A stretch of 64,000 nt of DNA from 2-02-FULL-45-10 sp964478235 (GTDB lineage Bacteria; Patescibacteriota; Patescibacteriia; Magasanikbacterales; GWA2-37-8). Under the pieces are notes generated by a model that had not been told where the DNA came from, made no database searches, and saw only the letters and a list, made by a program, of their open reading frames with translations. Position numbers and translations under genes: made by a program. The stretch lies in NCBI GenBank assembly GCA_964478235.1, contig CAYZGX010000004.1:1-64000 (forward strand), in the 5' to 3' direction. Every line of letters begins with the position of its first letter. Within the stretch, counting starts at the first letter, position 1. Of this stretch, positions 31,862-42,400 are shown in pieces.

Positions 31862-34800
31862 CTAAGGGTTCGCTGGTGGTTGAGGTGGCGGAGGTGTACC
31901 AGCGGCACCGCTTTGACCTGCATTATTACGATTCTGTCTATTTAAATTATCAATAACGCCCTTAACATAATTCTTTTGGTTAGCATCTGTCATACGCTCA
32001 TAGGCAAACTGCAACATCTGCGCCAAACCACGGCTATCTTTGGCACTTTTTACTAACTCATCAACCAACTCCTGTGTCTTGCCCCCTGAATTATCCAAAA
32101 TTTCAGCGAAGTCTGCCTTGACGTATTCATCAATACTAGAAGTAATGTTGTTGGTAACTGGCGCTACCATTTTCACTACGATATTCTTAGATTCGTCAGA
32201 TTTGACGACGTATTTACCATTTGTATTTTTATCTACCGAACCACCAAAGCCGGCTAAAGTGGTAATTTTAGAGCCGGACAACGCATTGTCACGACGACCT
32301 TTCACATAACTTAAGCCATCAGAATCATCTTTTGTAAGCACTGTTTTGAGCTGACCATCTGGTAGTGTTTCCACACTGAAAAGACCAGCTAAACTTAGCG
32401 CACCTTGACCAGCGGCTTTTTCAGACTCAAGACGAATTTGCGAGCGTAGTTCTTCAGGAAGAGAGCTAAACTCCCGCTCAACATCAGCCTCACTTACCGC
32501 TTTATTTAAAATAGCGCTAAGACGCTGAGCTTGATTTCTTTTTAGCGCAGGAGCTGCAATTTCAACACTTGAATCAAGCGGAATGTTGGCCCCTGCTTTA
32601 TTAAGTTCTTTTAATACTGTCATCTGAATACCTTCAGCGTAGGCAGCGTGACGATCCAAATTACCAATAGACATTTCAATAGCGCCTTGTCGCAACTGAT
32701 TCAAGGCTGCTGCAGCTTCTGCTGCTTGCGCTGGGTTTCCTGCTGAAGCCAAAGCTCTTTCGGCATCTTGTACTCTTTTCAACTGCGCAAGACTACGGGC
32801 CATAGCGGAGATGAAGTCACCAACAACCTGAGCTTCAATTTTAACTTTAGCTTGCTTATCAAGTGTTTTTTGTAAATTAGTGGCTTCGCTAGCGCGATTG
32901 TTGCGAGTGAGATATTCGTCGCGAGCCTTGGCAACTTCTCGTTCTCGCTCAGTGCTTGTTTTATATTCCACCTGCTCAGTGACAGCTTTGGCGGCAAAAA
33001 AACCTGGAACACGTTCTTGAGCGGCCAACGTTTGTTCGGAACGAACAGCCTGACGACCAGCTTCATCGCGCTCGGCGGCTGCTTTTGCACCAAAGACATC
33101 AGCTTTTTGTTCGGCTGCCAAGACACTGGCTTCGCGCTTACTTTCTACACCAGCTTGAACAACATTTTTTTCTGCTTCATATTTAAACACTTTAGCTTTT
33201 TGTTCGGCAGCTAGAATTTGTTCGGCATTTTTAGCTTCAATCTGTGCTTCAGCGGCTTTAGTGTTGGCTCGAGCGCCAAGAATTATACCTTCTCGTTCAT
33301 GGAATGTTTCATCGCCTTTTTCCATTAATTTAAGCTCATGCATGGCGTATTTTTCTGCTCGTTTTGCTTCGGAATGTTGTTCGATTTGATGTTCACGAAC
33401 ACCTAAATCAAGCTTGAGCTGACCTTGCCATGATTTACTCGTGCTGTAGGTTTCTTCCACAATAACCTCCTGCATGTGCGCAGCCTTTTCAACATCTTCT
33501 AGACGCTTCTCAGCACGACCGCGGGTTTCAACAATCATAGCACCGAGTGTGCCAAGCTTACCGGCCAAACCAGCTTTTTCTTTATTTTTATCAACAGTCC
33601 CTTGCTGTTTGGCGAGCTCTGCCTGTTCTTTTTCTGTCAAACCGCCGCCGGTTCGCTGTTTCTGTTCGAGACGAGCAATTTCTTTTTTAGCAGCAACTGT
33701 TTCTTCGATAGCTTTAGCTTGCGCGTTACGTTTTTCATCAGATTTTCCAATAGCAATTTTTGCCACGTTCAAACCGGTTTCAGCCAAGCGAACGGCTGGA
33801 CGAGCGGCATATTTAAGAGCTTCTTTGCCTGCTTCAGCACCTTTATCAACAGCCCATCGTGCCGCCATCGCACCACTGGCATACATACCAACTTTCTTGC
33901 CAAAATCCACTGCTTCACCAGCCCATTCGCCACCGACGCCACCAAGCTGACTGGCAGCACGAGCGCCGACCATCAACATACCAATAGCGATAGCGAAATT
34001 GGCCATATTGTTCCAATCCCAGGCCGCACCAACACCCGATGCCTGATCACCCAAAATACTGTCGGCGTCGGCCGTGTTAATTACCGAGCCACCAGCGATT
34101 TCATCATGCACCTTGCCGTTGCCAGCAGTGACAAAAGCGAGCCAGATAAAAAACAACAACACCGGACCGGTGATGACGTTGGCTGTAAATTCACTCCACC
34201 ACTGATTAGCATATTCTTCGGTTTGTGGAAGTACGCTCAACACAAACGCGAGTGGCGACAAAACAATCAGCACCCAGAGCACCACCATGCGGGCAATCAA
34301 CATGAACAAAATAGCCAGCATCATTCCCATCGCAATAGAGGCAAAGACGAGCGAACCAACTGAGGCTAGGAAAATATTCGTATTATCAAAAGTTTTTGGA
34401 TCAGCACTGGTGGAGAGTTCGCGAATCTTGTCCAAATTAAACATCTGAATTAAATTACCGCCAGCAGTGGCGGCAATACCGTTCACAAAAGTAATCATCA
34501 CTACTTGCGCAACATCAATCACGACACCACAAATAGTTCGACTAAAGTTCACCAGAATAGCGGCCATCACCATTTTTACCAACATTTTTTTCCATTCGTA
34601 ATGTTCCAGGCCAAGAATGGTGCCAAAAGCAATGACTAATAAAATCACAACAAAACCCATGTTGGTAATATCTCGGACCATCACCCAACCAACATTGACG
34701 GCGGAGGCATTTAAGAAATCGTTATAGCCCGCGAGCTCAATAATAAAACTGAGCGCAAACATGGTGAGCGACAAACACAAGCGAGCGAGCGCCAAAATAA

Positions 34801-35020
34801 TACTGGTGAGAAGCGACAACCAAAAGCCTGGGCTCGAGATGCCATCGGTGGCAGTCTGTACACCTGGGGCTGTTTCGCCGGCAGCAAAAGCCGGGTGAAC
34901 ACCTGCTATTGCCATCGCACTTACGATACCAAAAAACATCGCCACACCGATGGTTTTTCGATGGCGATAGAGTGACTTTTTCCATGACGAGACTACTTTT
35001 TGGACAAGCTCAAAAGACAT
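31862..35020 (-). CDS. VirB6/TrbL-like polytopic membrane protein with long coiled-coil tail
   Basis: The 1052 residues split in two. Residues 1-390 hold a signal-like helix ending PAFAAGE (about 22-47) and about seven further membrane helices, including LARLCLSLTMFALSFIIELAGY and FMLIARMVVLWVLIVLSPLAFVLSVLP; the latter stretch is typical of TrbL/VirB6 channel subunits. Residues 400-780 are Ala/Glu/Lys/Gln-rich coiled coil with repeated AEQKA and EAK units. The C-terminal domain (about 780-1030) is soluble, followed by a Pro/Gly tail. VirB6-like proteins form the inner-membrane channel; the long cytoplasmic or surface coil is unusual. Confidence 0.8.
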   Translation of the reverse strand: MSFELVQKVVSSWKKSLYRHRKTIGVAMFFGIVSAMAIAGVHPAFAAGETAPGVQTATDGISSPGFWLSLLTSIILALARLCLSLTMFALSFIIELAGYNDFLNASAVNVGWVMVRDITNMGFVVILLVIAFGTILGLEHYEWKKMLVKMVMAAILVNFSRTICGVVIDVAQVVMITFVNGIAATAGGNLIQMFNLDKIRELSTSADPKTFDNTNIFLASVGSLVFASIAMGMMLAILFMLIARMVVLWVLIVLSPLAFVLSVLPQTEEYANQWWSEFTANVITGPVLLFFIWLAFVTAGNGKVHDEIAGGSVINTADADSILGDQASGVGAAWDWNNMANFAIAIGMLMVGARAASQLGGVGGEWAGEAVDFGKKVGMYASGAMAARWAVDKGAEAGKEALKYAARPAVRLAETGLNVAKIAIGKSDEKRNAQAKAIEETVAAKKEIARLEQKQRTGGGLTEKEQAELAKQQGTVDKNKEKAGLAGKLGTLGAMIVETRGRAEKRLEDVEKAAHMQEVIVEETYSTSKSWQGQLKLDLGVREHQIEQHSEAKRAEKYAMHELKLMEKGDETFHEREGIILGARANTKAAEAQIEAKNAEQILAAEQKAKVFKYEAEKNVVQAGVESKREASVLAAEQKADVFGAKAAAERDEAGRQAVRSEQTLAAQERVPGFFAAKAVTEQVEYKTSTEREREVAKARDEYLTRNNRASEATNLQKTLDKQAKVKIEAQVVGDFISAMARSLAQLKRVQDAERALASAGNPAQAAEAAAALNQLRQGAIEMSIGNLDRHAAYAEGIQMTVLKELNKAGANIPLDSSVEIAAPALKRNQAQRLSAILNKAVSEADVEREFSSLPEELRSQIRLESEKAAGQGALSLAGLFSVETLPDGQLKTVLTKDDSDGLSYVKGRRDNALSGSKITTLAGFGGSVDKNTNGKYVVKSDESKNIVVKMVAPVTNNITSSIDEYVKADFAEILDNSGGKTQELVDELVKSAKDSRGLAQMLQFAYERMTDANQKNYVKGVIDNLNRQNRNNAGQSGAAGTPPPPQPPANP

Positions 35021-35179
35021 GGAGACAGAATTATCAAATGGATAGGTTTAGTATACCACAAAATAGCCAAACCAACGAGACAATGTGGGGATAATACCTG
35101 ACTGTTTTGAGCGGTTTTGGCGAGTTTTGCTGAAAGGTCGTTTTTTTGGCTAAGATACTATCCACAGGGCGCACTAGTC

Positions 35180-35208
35180 TTGACAAAACGCCTGTGCTAT
35201 GGTATATA
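35180..35208 (+). promoter_or_regulatory. Cassette promoter, TTGACA-17-TATATA
   Basis: A perfect -35 (35180-35185) and -10 at 35203-35208. It opens a leader of about 250 nt before the lipoprotein gene at 35466 and is opposite to the flanking secretion genes. Confidence 0.75.
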
Positions 35209-35323
35209 TGTATGTTGTCTAAGAAAGAGAAGTAGGGCTGTTTTTAGCCATTTCTAGACATTTTGATCATTAAAAACGAGTGCTCGGACAAGAATAGCAA
35301 TATTCTTCCCCGCCTCTATAACG

Positions 35324-35404
35324 ATGGAAATAACACAAGACGACCTAGAGTCGCTGGAGATTGGCCATGAGAAAATTACTTCACAGTACGGAGTAGTTGT
35401 CTAA
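35324..35404 (+). CDS. Possible 26-codon leader ORF
   Basis: ATG at 35324 begins MEITQDDLESLEIGHEKITS followed by QYGVVV and TAA. It lies inside the long leader of the 35466 gene, and its last third overlaps the 10-bp stem at 35357-35415. Ribosome passage would therefore open or close that stem. No Shine-Dalgarno is present. It could be incidental. Confidence 0.3.
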   Translation: MEITQDDLESLEIGHEKITSQYGVVV

Positions 35405-35415
35405 CGGCCAATCTC
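35357..35415 (+). promoter_or_regulatory. Long-range leader stem (10 bp)
   Basis: GAGATTGGCC (35357-35366) pairs perfectly with GGCCAATCTC (35406-35415) around a 39-nt loop, ending 39 nt before the Shine-Dalgarno of the 35466 gene. Confidence 0.5.
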
Positions 35416-35465
35416 GGCAACGGGCAATCACGCCCAACTCAAACCCCCTACACGGGGAGGATCCC

Positions 35466-36341
35466 ATGCGCAGCATGTATCTGAAGGGGCTCCTCGGAGC
35501 CATCACCCTTTCTCTCGCGGTCGCTTGCGGCCCCGGGACGCCCGGCAACCCGGACGGCAACGACATCGGCAACGATGGCGGAGCTGTCTCGGAGAAGGTC
35601 GCTGTCAAGAACGTCCAGATCGTCGATCTGCAGAAGAACCAGGCCACCTTCAACTTTGAGGTTGTGGGCCAGCCCGTGAGCGTCACGGGTACTTGTAAGA
35701 CGGTCGGCACCACCGACTGGCACCAGGAAGGGTACGCTGTAAAGATCGGAGGAGGACGGTTCTCCTACACGGCGGGTCTCAACCCCCGCCTTCTGCCCGA
35801 CACGGCCTACGAATTCGTCGCGACGGCCATTGACACCGACGGCGCCACGAGCGAGGTTACGATCTCGTTCACGACGCCCAAGGATGTTCCGGTGGAAGAT
35901 CCGATGTGGACGTATGCCAAGGCGGTGATTCAGGGCAAGTACAATGTGGCACGTGAAGACGTGAACGAGCTGGTTGACCCCAACCACATTCGTCTCTCAA
36001 CCACCTCAACGACGAAGTGCCCGACCGGCAAGAAGCTCTCGGGCCTCGGCTGGGAGGACTCTATCTGTTTCGACCCGGTGACCCTCACCGGCCACCGCCA
36101 GATCGACAATGATCGGATCGACATCACCTTCGAGATGTGCAACGTCTCGGCGGTGAACGAGAACTTCCCCCAGTTCGCCGAGATCACCAACGCCTGGTGC
36201 CAGACGCATGTCTGCCCGGCCGAGTGTCTCGACCAGTGGGGGCAGCCTCGTAGCGCCCAACTCATCATGCGCAGCACTGAGCTGTTCATGGGCGTAACCA
36301 CCAACGGAACGAATCTGAAGGTCGAGAACTTCAACAACTAA
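35466..36341 (+). CDS. GC-rich cassette lipoprotein with FN3-like domain
   Basis: The start at 35466 is fixed by GGGGAGG at 35454-35460 and by the lipoprotein signal MRSMYLKGLLGAITLSLAVAC (Cys 21). The mature protein begins with a Gly/Asn/Asp/Pro linker. A beta-sandwich-like region follows (about 45-140, ending YEFVATAIDTDGATSEVTISFTTP, typical of fibronectin type III ends). A C-terminal domain has six Cys (about 180-280). 32 of the first 40 codons end in G or C. Both the codon use and the linker-type lipoprotein recall high-GC Gram-negatives such as Myxococcota more than the surrounding chromosome. It interrupts the secretion locus on the opposite strand. Confidence 0.82.
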   Translation: MRSMYLKGLLGAITLSLAVACGPGTPGNPDGNDIGNDGGAVSEKVAVKNVQIVDLQKNQATFNFEVVGQPVSVTGTCKTVGTTDWHQEGYAVKIGGGRFSYTAGLNPRLLPDTAYEFVATAIDTDGATSEVTISFTTPKDVPVEDPMWTYAKAVIQGKYNVAREDVNELVDPNHIRLSTTSTTKCPTGKKLSGLGWEDSICFDPVTLTGHRQIDNDRIDITFEMCNVSAVNENFPQFAEITNAWCQTHVCPAECLDQWGQPRSAQLIMRSTELFMGVTTNGTNLKVENFNN

Positions 36342-36377
36342 CCCAGATAAGGACGTCTGAGTGCATTCCATCGTTCC

Positions 36378-36417
36378 GCGCCGGACCTAACGGGATCAAA
36401 CCCAATAGGTCCGGCGC
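36378..36417 (+). repeat. Perfect 12-bp inverted repeat in the cassette 3' region
   Basis: GCGCCGGACCTA and TAGGTCCGGCGC face each other over 16 nt, between the stop codon and the terminator of the 35466 cassette. Confidence 0.75.
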
Positions 36418-36421
36418 ACAC

Positions 36422-36456
36422 AAAAAACCTGTACAGATATTCTGTACAGGTTTTTT
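36422..36456. terminator. Bidirectional terminator
   Basis: A perfect 16-bp stem AAAAAACCTGTACAGA around TAT, with A/T runs on both ends. It serves both the + strand cassette and the minus-strand giant gene. Nearly the same stem (CCTGTACG core) recurs at 50293. Confidence 0.9.
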
Positions 36457-36477
36457 CGTTTGAGAGATTTCTCCTAG

Positions 36478-39400
36478 TTATTGCGCTGGAGCATCGGCTG
36501 GCACTACCACACGGCCAGTGCCATTACCAAATAATTGCCAAGAAGCTGGGCGAATACTTTTTGTAATTCGATCAACACAAGCGTCCGCAAAACACCCACC
36601 CTTAGCCGGGTTACAAGACCCAGTACACCAACCCCAGTTATCTTGTGCATACACTTTTGGTTGGAAGACACAGAAACCGTTAGCAAAACTTCCGCCACCA
36701 GCCCCAATGTTACACAAGCCGTTTGGCTGACTAGTATCACTCGTGCTTCGGCAATAGTTTTCACTCGCCTGATTACATTCGTAGACATGATTTTTGAATT
36801 GGTAATAGCCAGCGTTACACGTCTTGTCTTGGAGAATACCAAAGTGCTGTGACTGTCCAATGATTTCTGGACTACAAATGTCTAATGTTTGACAATCGTT
36901 GTTGCTGACGCAAGCAACAGTCGTCGTGACGCTAGCTGCCAACTCATTTGGGAAAACATTTTTCAGAATACAGCGTTTTGTCGCCGAGCCCGGAACAATC
37001 GCTTCACACGAACCATCTTTAGCCCCGCGTTGGTTGCGGTAATATGACGGATCGCCCGAGATATAATCATCACGAGTGTTGTCGCTATCGCCCCAATTGA
37101 CGGCTAATTTACGAATCGGCATTTGATTGTTATCAGCAAAGGCAAAGAAGCGAAGCGAGACTGGTGTCCCAGCAGCAACCGGCACAATACCACCGGTATA
37201 GAACTGGTTATTAGCAAACACGGTGATACCTTTCCCGCCTTCCTGACAACGCTCTTTTCCACCAACAAATCGGCAGTTGCCGACAGCGAGGACGGTTGGA
37301 GCAAACCCAGAAGTACCGCGCACATCCCAGCCGTCGCCTTCTTCTTGGTAGGATTCTGGTGTATAACCACCGGTTGTTTTGGTTCGACAAGTTTGTTCAC
37401 AGACAGCAGTGCGTTGCGCATCGCCTAACATTGCTGTGGCGCTACAATAATTAGCGTTAGATAATTCGCCTCCACCAGAACTCGAGATAAAACAATCAGC
37501 CGGCACTGAGCAAGCCTGACCTTCCATAGCAGCATTATAATCAATTTGATCATCAGAATTTGGCGGACGATAGCAAACCTGTGAATTGGTTGGGAATGTT
37601 GGACGAGACAATTCAAAACGAGTCGCTTTGGCAAAAATCTTTTTAAGTTGTGTTACAAAACGATCATCTTCTTGCTGATACCCAACCGCTGTAGCATCAC
37701 TGTCAAAATAGGTTTTAACTTTTCTATCATTTGGACTATCAAAATACTCACCAATTGTGCATTTATATTGAGGATCAAACATGCGAGATTTGATAACCAC
37801 TGCTCCCGGACCAAATCCGCTCAAACCAACATTAAGTGAAGTGGCGCTATACGGCAAACAATCACCACTTATTGAAGGGAAGGCATTTTCATCAACTTGC
37901 TTCCATAGATTTTGAGTAAAGCCCACAATAGTACTTGGATTATCCCCTGTCTCGTACAGTACCTTACAGCGATCTTCTGTTCGCTTTACTTCGAACTGCC
38001 CTGGGAATTCAGCTGGGTAATTACCAACTGGTCGCCAATAGATACTAGACTCTGGCTTGACGCAATCAAAGCTGATTCTGATTTCGTCTTCACCGGCTGT
38101 ATCAGGTCCACAGGCTGGAACTGGTTGTTTGTTAATAAGTGTTACTTTTGGAACAAGTCCTGGTGCACACGCATCTTGCAGATTTCTCTCAACACTCCAA
38201 TCAGCCATGTTTTTAACATAGTTAGTAGAGCCAGCGACCATACAAGCCCAAGCGCCACCATCAAGTGTACACTCACTATTGTCACTACCTCGGTAGGTAC
38301 CGTTTCTTACCAACGCTATCGCTTCGGCCAAGCTTACCATATCACCATTAGCATTCTTAAATTTATTAATGATATCATTTTGACTCACAGCGCCATTAAA
38401 CGAGCCGCCATTAAAGAATTTTCCGTCACAATCGAGGTAATACGACAAGTTCGATGCATAGCCATACACCGCTTCCCAACGCTCAGACTGCGCGCAGTAG
38501 GTCGGCCCACCCTCAGCATACCCCAACTTACCAGCATCAAAACCGGCTTCCACAAATTGGTTGTAGAGATCAGCGGTACCATTGGTGCGCCCCGGGAACC
38601 AGGTGAGACACTGTTGGTCGTCTGGGTTGCCGTAGAGAACGCTGCGAGAATCTGTTTCTAAGCAATATCCGCGGTAGCCAAGCAATTTAGAGCTATTTGT
38701 TTGACGCTGACAAGTACCATCCGGTGCGCAGTCACTATTTTGCGTACAGACTTTTTCTTGACTATCGGCTGTACGACCATTAGAACCACCGACACACAAA
38801 CCAACCGGAACACCGGCCACACGACACAAACCACCACCACTGCTACACTGGCTATCTTCGGTACACCCGGTGACCTCAGTATCATCAGTATAATCACCAC
38901 CAACACAGACCAGACCGACTGAGGCTGCTGGAGCTTTTATTAAACCTTCCGTCATGTTTGGCTTCTCGCGATTCCAATAGCGCACGAGGGCATCACCATA
39001 GTTGACTTTGGTGTAATCACAGTCACAAGCTGTATTTGACGGAGAGCCATCGAGGCCTGGAACGGCAGTTTCGCCACACTTGTTGGCGAGGCCGTACACG
39101 GCGTTGTTGTTTTTGAGGAACGTGGTGAATGGGAACGGAGCATCTTTTTCTGGATAGCCACGGCAAATCTGACTTTGAGCTTTTTCAAGTTCGCCAAAAT
39201 CATTTTTACCATCAATGGTGCGAACGCAAGTTTTGTTGATACACAAACCTTGGTTGGTGAGTTTGCCACACACCTGACCATCTACTTTACACGAAGTACT
39301 CTTGTTTTGCTGAGTGATTGATAAGCCATCAGGGCAGTTTTGTCCACCACAAGGAATCGGCTTGATTAAACGGTAATCTTTTTTATCTGACGATGAAGTG

Positions 39401-42400
39401 AAGTTGATATCGGTCAATTCTTCAACTGGGTAGAGGCCTAAGATTGAGTAGCCAGTATAATCCATACCCGACCAGCCGATAGAGCGACTGCGGTAAATAT
39501 CTTCGTTCAATACTTGGTTGGAGTAGTTGCTCTGCACCCAGCGCTTACATCCGCCGTTGCCATCTGACTCAGCACAGCGCTGAACATTCTCACAGATATC
39601 TTTATATTTACCTGTGTCACGATCAAAAACAGTCTTGGAACCCTGACATTGCAACCATTCACCACATTCGCGATCGCGATTTACTTTGATGATGATATTA
39701 CCGTCGTTAGCTGGATCAGCGGTCACTGGAGCTGGCACTTTGCGACCATTGTTGGCTTCGCTCGAAGCGTAGAGCGCTTTGGTGTTAAAGAATTTATTTG
39801 GATTGTCTACTTGATCAAAGACAGCACAGCCTTCTTTTTGGCTTACCTGACCAGCACAATCCCCTTCGCTCACGCGATTATCTTTCAAGAAATAGTACGA
39901 TTTATTATTATCCGTGCGGTCGACAAACTGCGTACACGCATTTTGGTTAGTTGGACATTCACCAACAAAATTATTATATTGTGTGTTTTCCGAAGACCAC
40001 AGACTATATTCACCATTACTCAAATAGTTGCGATAACATGGTTGTGAGCCGACGTCGGTACAGGTATTACCAGCGCCACATTGGCTGTCTTGACTACAGT
40101 TCTTCCCAGCATCATTACTACAGACACCAACACCTTTCCAGAACCAACCGTCGGATTGAACGGTGGTGAACCCCGCCCCGGTTGGGACTTTTACCGGCAC
40201 ACCCTTGGCATAGGCACAGACTTTTTGTCCAGTGATAGCTGGATCTTTGAAATAACGAGTATCCGCACCGTCACTATAGGCGTTACAGCCAACAGCCTCA
40301 GCTCCGCAAAGCGCTGTGTCATAGAGAGCTGGGTCATTTTTGATAAGTGCTGTCGTAAACTGAGCACCGCCTGGGGTCAATTGCTGAGCGCCAGCAAAGG
40401 TACAGCCGAGATCGGCTTGATTACACGTGGCCGCCTGGTTAGCTACCAAATACATTGGGTAGGTGCTAGTGGTGTCGGAAGGGATATAAATAGTGGACGA
40501 AACAAAGCCGTTGCTTGCCCCGCCTGAGAAGGTGGAAATGGCAGTTTTTATTTGCGCTGCTTCGTGGCCACGAACAGTAATATAACAGCCGGTATCGCCA
40601 GTTGGGATAACACAGGAAAAAGCTTCGCCGCCAATAGTAACTTGAGCGGTTGAACCGCCACGACCAGGAACCCAGACGTTATTAGCCGAGGCTTTGGTTT
40701 GTGATGGGGTGTTTTTGGTATCTAGAACAGCGGTACAGCCAATAGCATTTTCGCGACACAAATAACTGAAACCAGTCAAATAGTAGTTACGGTTATTTTG
40801 ATCAGCGTAAGCCGAGCAACCGAGTGCCTCACCGGGCAAATTATCGGCGACATCGCTATCACAAATTGGATCAACGCTGAGTGATTTTTTAACTAAATAC
40901 TGAAGATCGCGCACGCGAACGACACGAACGTTATCTACAAACAACTGGGTGTTTGGCTGAGTACCCACAAACGAGATTTGTGTTGTTGAGGTGGTGTTGG
41001 AATAGGTAAACGGACCAACGCGGTAGGTGTTCCAAGTGTCGTTGACCGGAGTGGCACCGACCGGCTGAGTCATTCCACCAACCCGCACCGAAATTGATCC
41101 GACATTGCCTTTGGCCCAGAAGGTGAGGTCATAGGTTTGCCCAGGAATAAGGGTGGTGGCGCGAGAAATTCCAGCAGCCGCAACAGCTGAGAAAGAGTGC
41201 TCGTTGACCCGAACAGATTCACTTGATAACGCTCCACCGCCCCAAGCCGACAAGGCTGACGTTGAAGTGACATTTTCAAAAGTGTCATTGAAGATAATTT
41301 CTACATTGTTACCAGCGTTGCCTTTATAGGCACGGCAGGTGTCAGCACTCGCTGAACAACTGCGACTTACTCCAGCGGTGTTTTCAGCACCACCTGGGAG
41401 ACCATCATAGAAACAACTACCTTCGCGGTATTCACCATTTTGGAAACATAATTTACAAACCCCTACTCCACCACTGGTGTCCCAGAAACCTTTAGCATCT
41501 GAACACGAGCCGGCAGTGTTGGTGGAGCCGTCAGAAACAGTATAGAAATCATTAGTGCTCAAACGATATGGCGTACAGGATTCGCTTACTGGGATAGTGT
41601 TAGACAGCAGGCGGTAGTAGACTTTTCCACTATCATCATTAAATTGACGACAATCGAGCGGTGCTGTGCCGTTCTTATATGATGTTTCAGTACATGAAGC
41701 GAGCTGTTCAGCTAACTCAGCGGTAGTTTTAAAAGAATATTTTGGCGCTCCAAGCGGACCATTAGAAATATCTTTATTTTCTACCAAAAGATAGGTTTTT
41801 AGTTGGAAACCACCTTGCACTGAACCTTCGTAGGTAATAAAATTCTTACCCGCTTCTTTGCTTGGGTGGGCGCAGGTGCGCAAATAAGAAAAGTATTCAG
41901 TCTTTTCGAGGCCGCCTTGAGTGGTGCTCAAATTGGTGAAAGCGCTACAGCCTTCGTCAACCGCGGCACAAGCAGTACCAGACGATGGAATAATATAGGC
42001 AACACTTTGACCGCTTGAATAGGTACTTGGCATTTCGCGATACGCATCGTAGCCGATACATTTAGCGTCACACTGATCGTTCCAATCAACTTGATTGCCG
42101 ATGACTTCAGCTGGGGTGAATTTCCCCGGCACACGCTCACTACCCCCGATAGTTGGAGTGTAAAAATTACAATTTACTTCTTCAGGAATACAGACACCGG
42201 AATAGTCTTTACAACTTGCTGAGCCATCAAGACGCGCTAAATCGGCGACAGTCATTGGCTGATCAACCATTAGCGTCGTTGGGTCGGCGTCGTAACATTT
42301 CAAATAGTCTGGAGCCTTTTTAACAAACAACGACTCCCCTGTCCCCGCTACTTTGAACGCTGAACAGCCAGCTGACCCGGCGGAACAACTGGTGGAAACT

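Noticed and set aside
33474..34363. Long plus-strand frames opposite the VirB6-like gene
   Set aside because: Antisense shadows of a coding sequence with strong composition bias; no promoter or Shine-Dalgarno.
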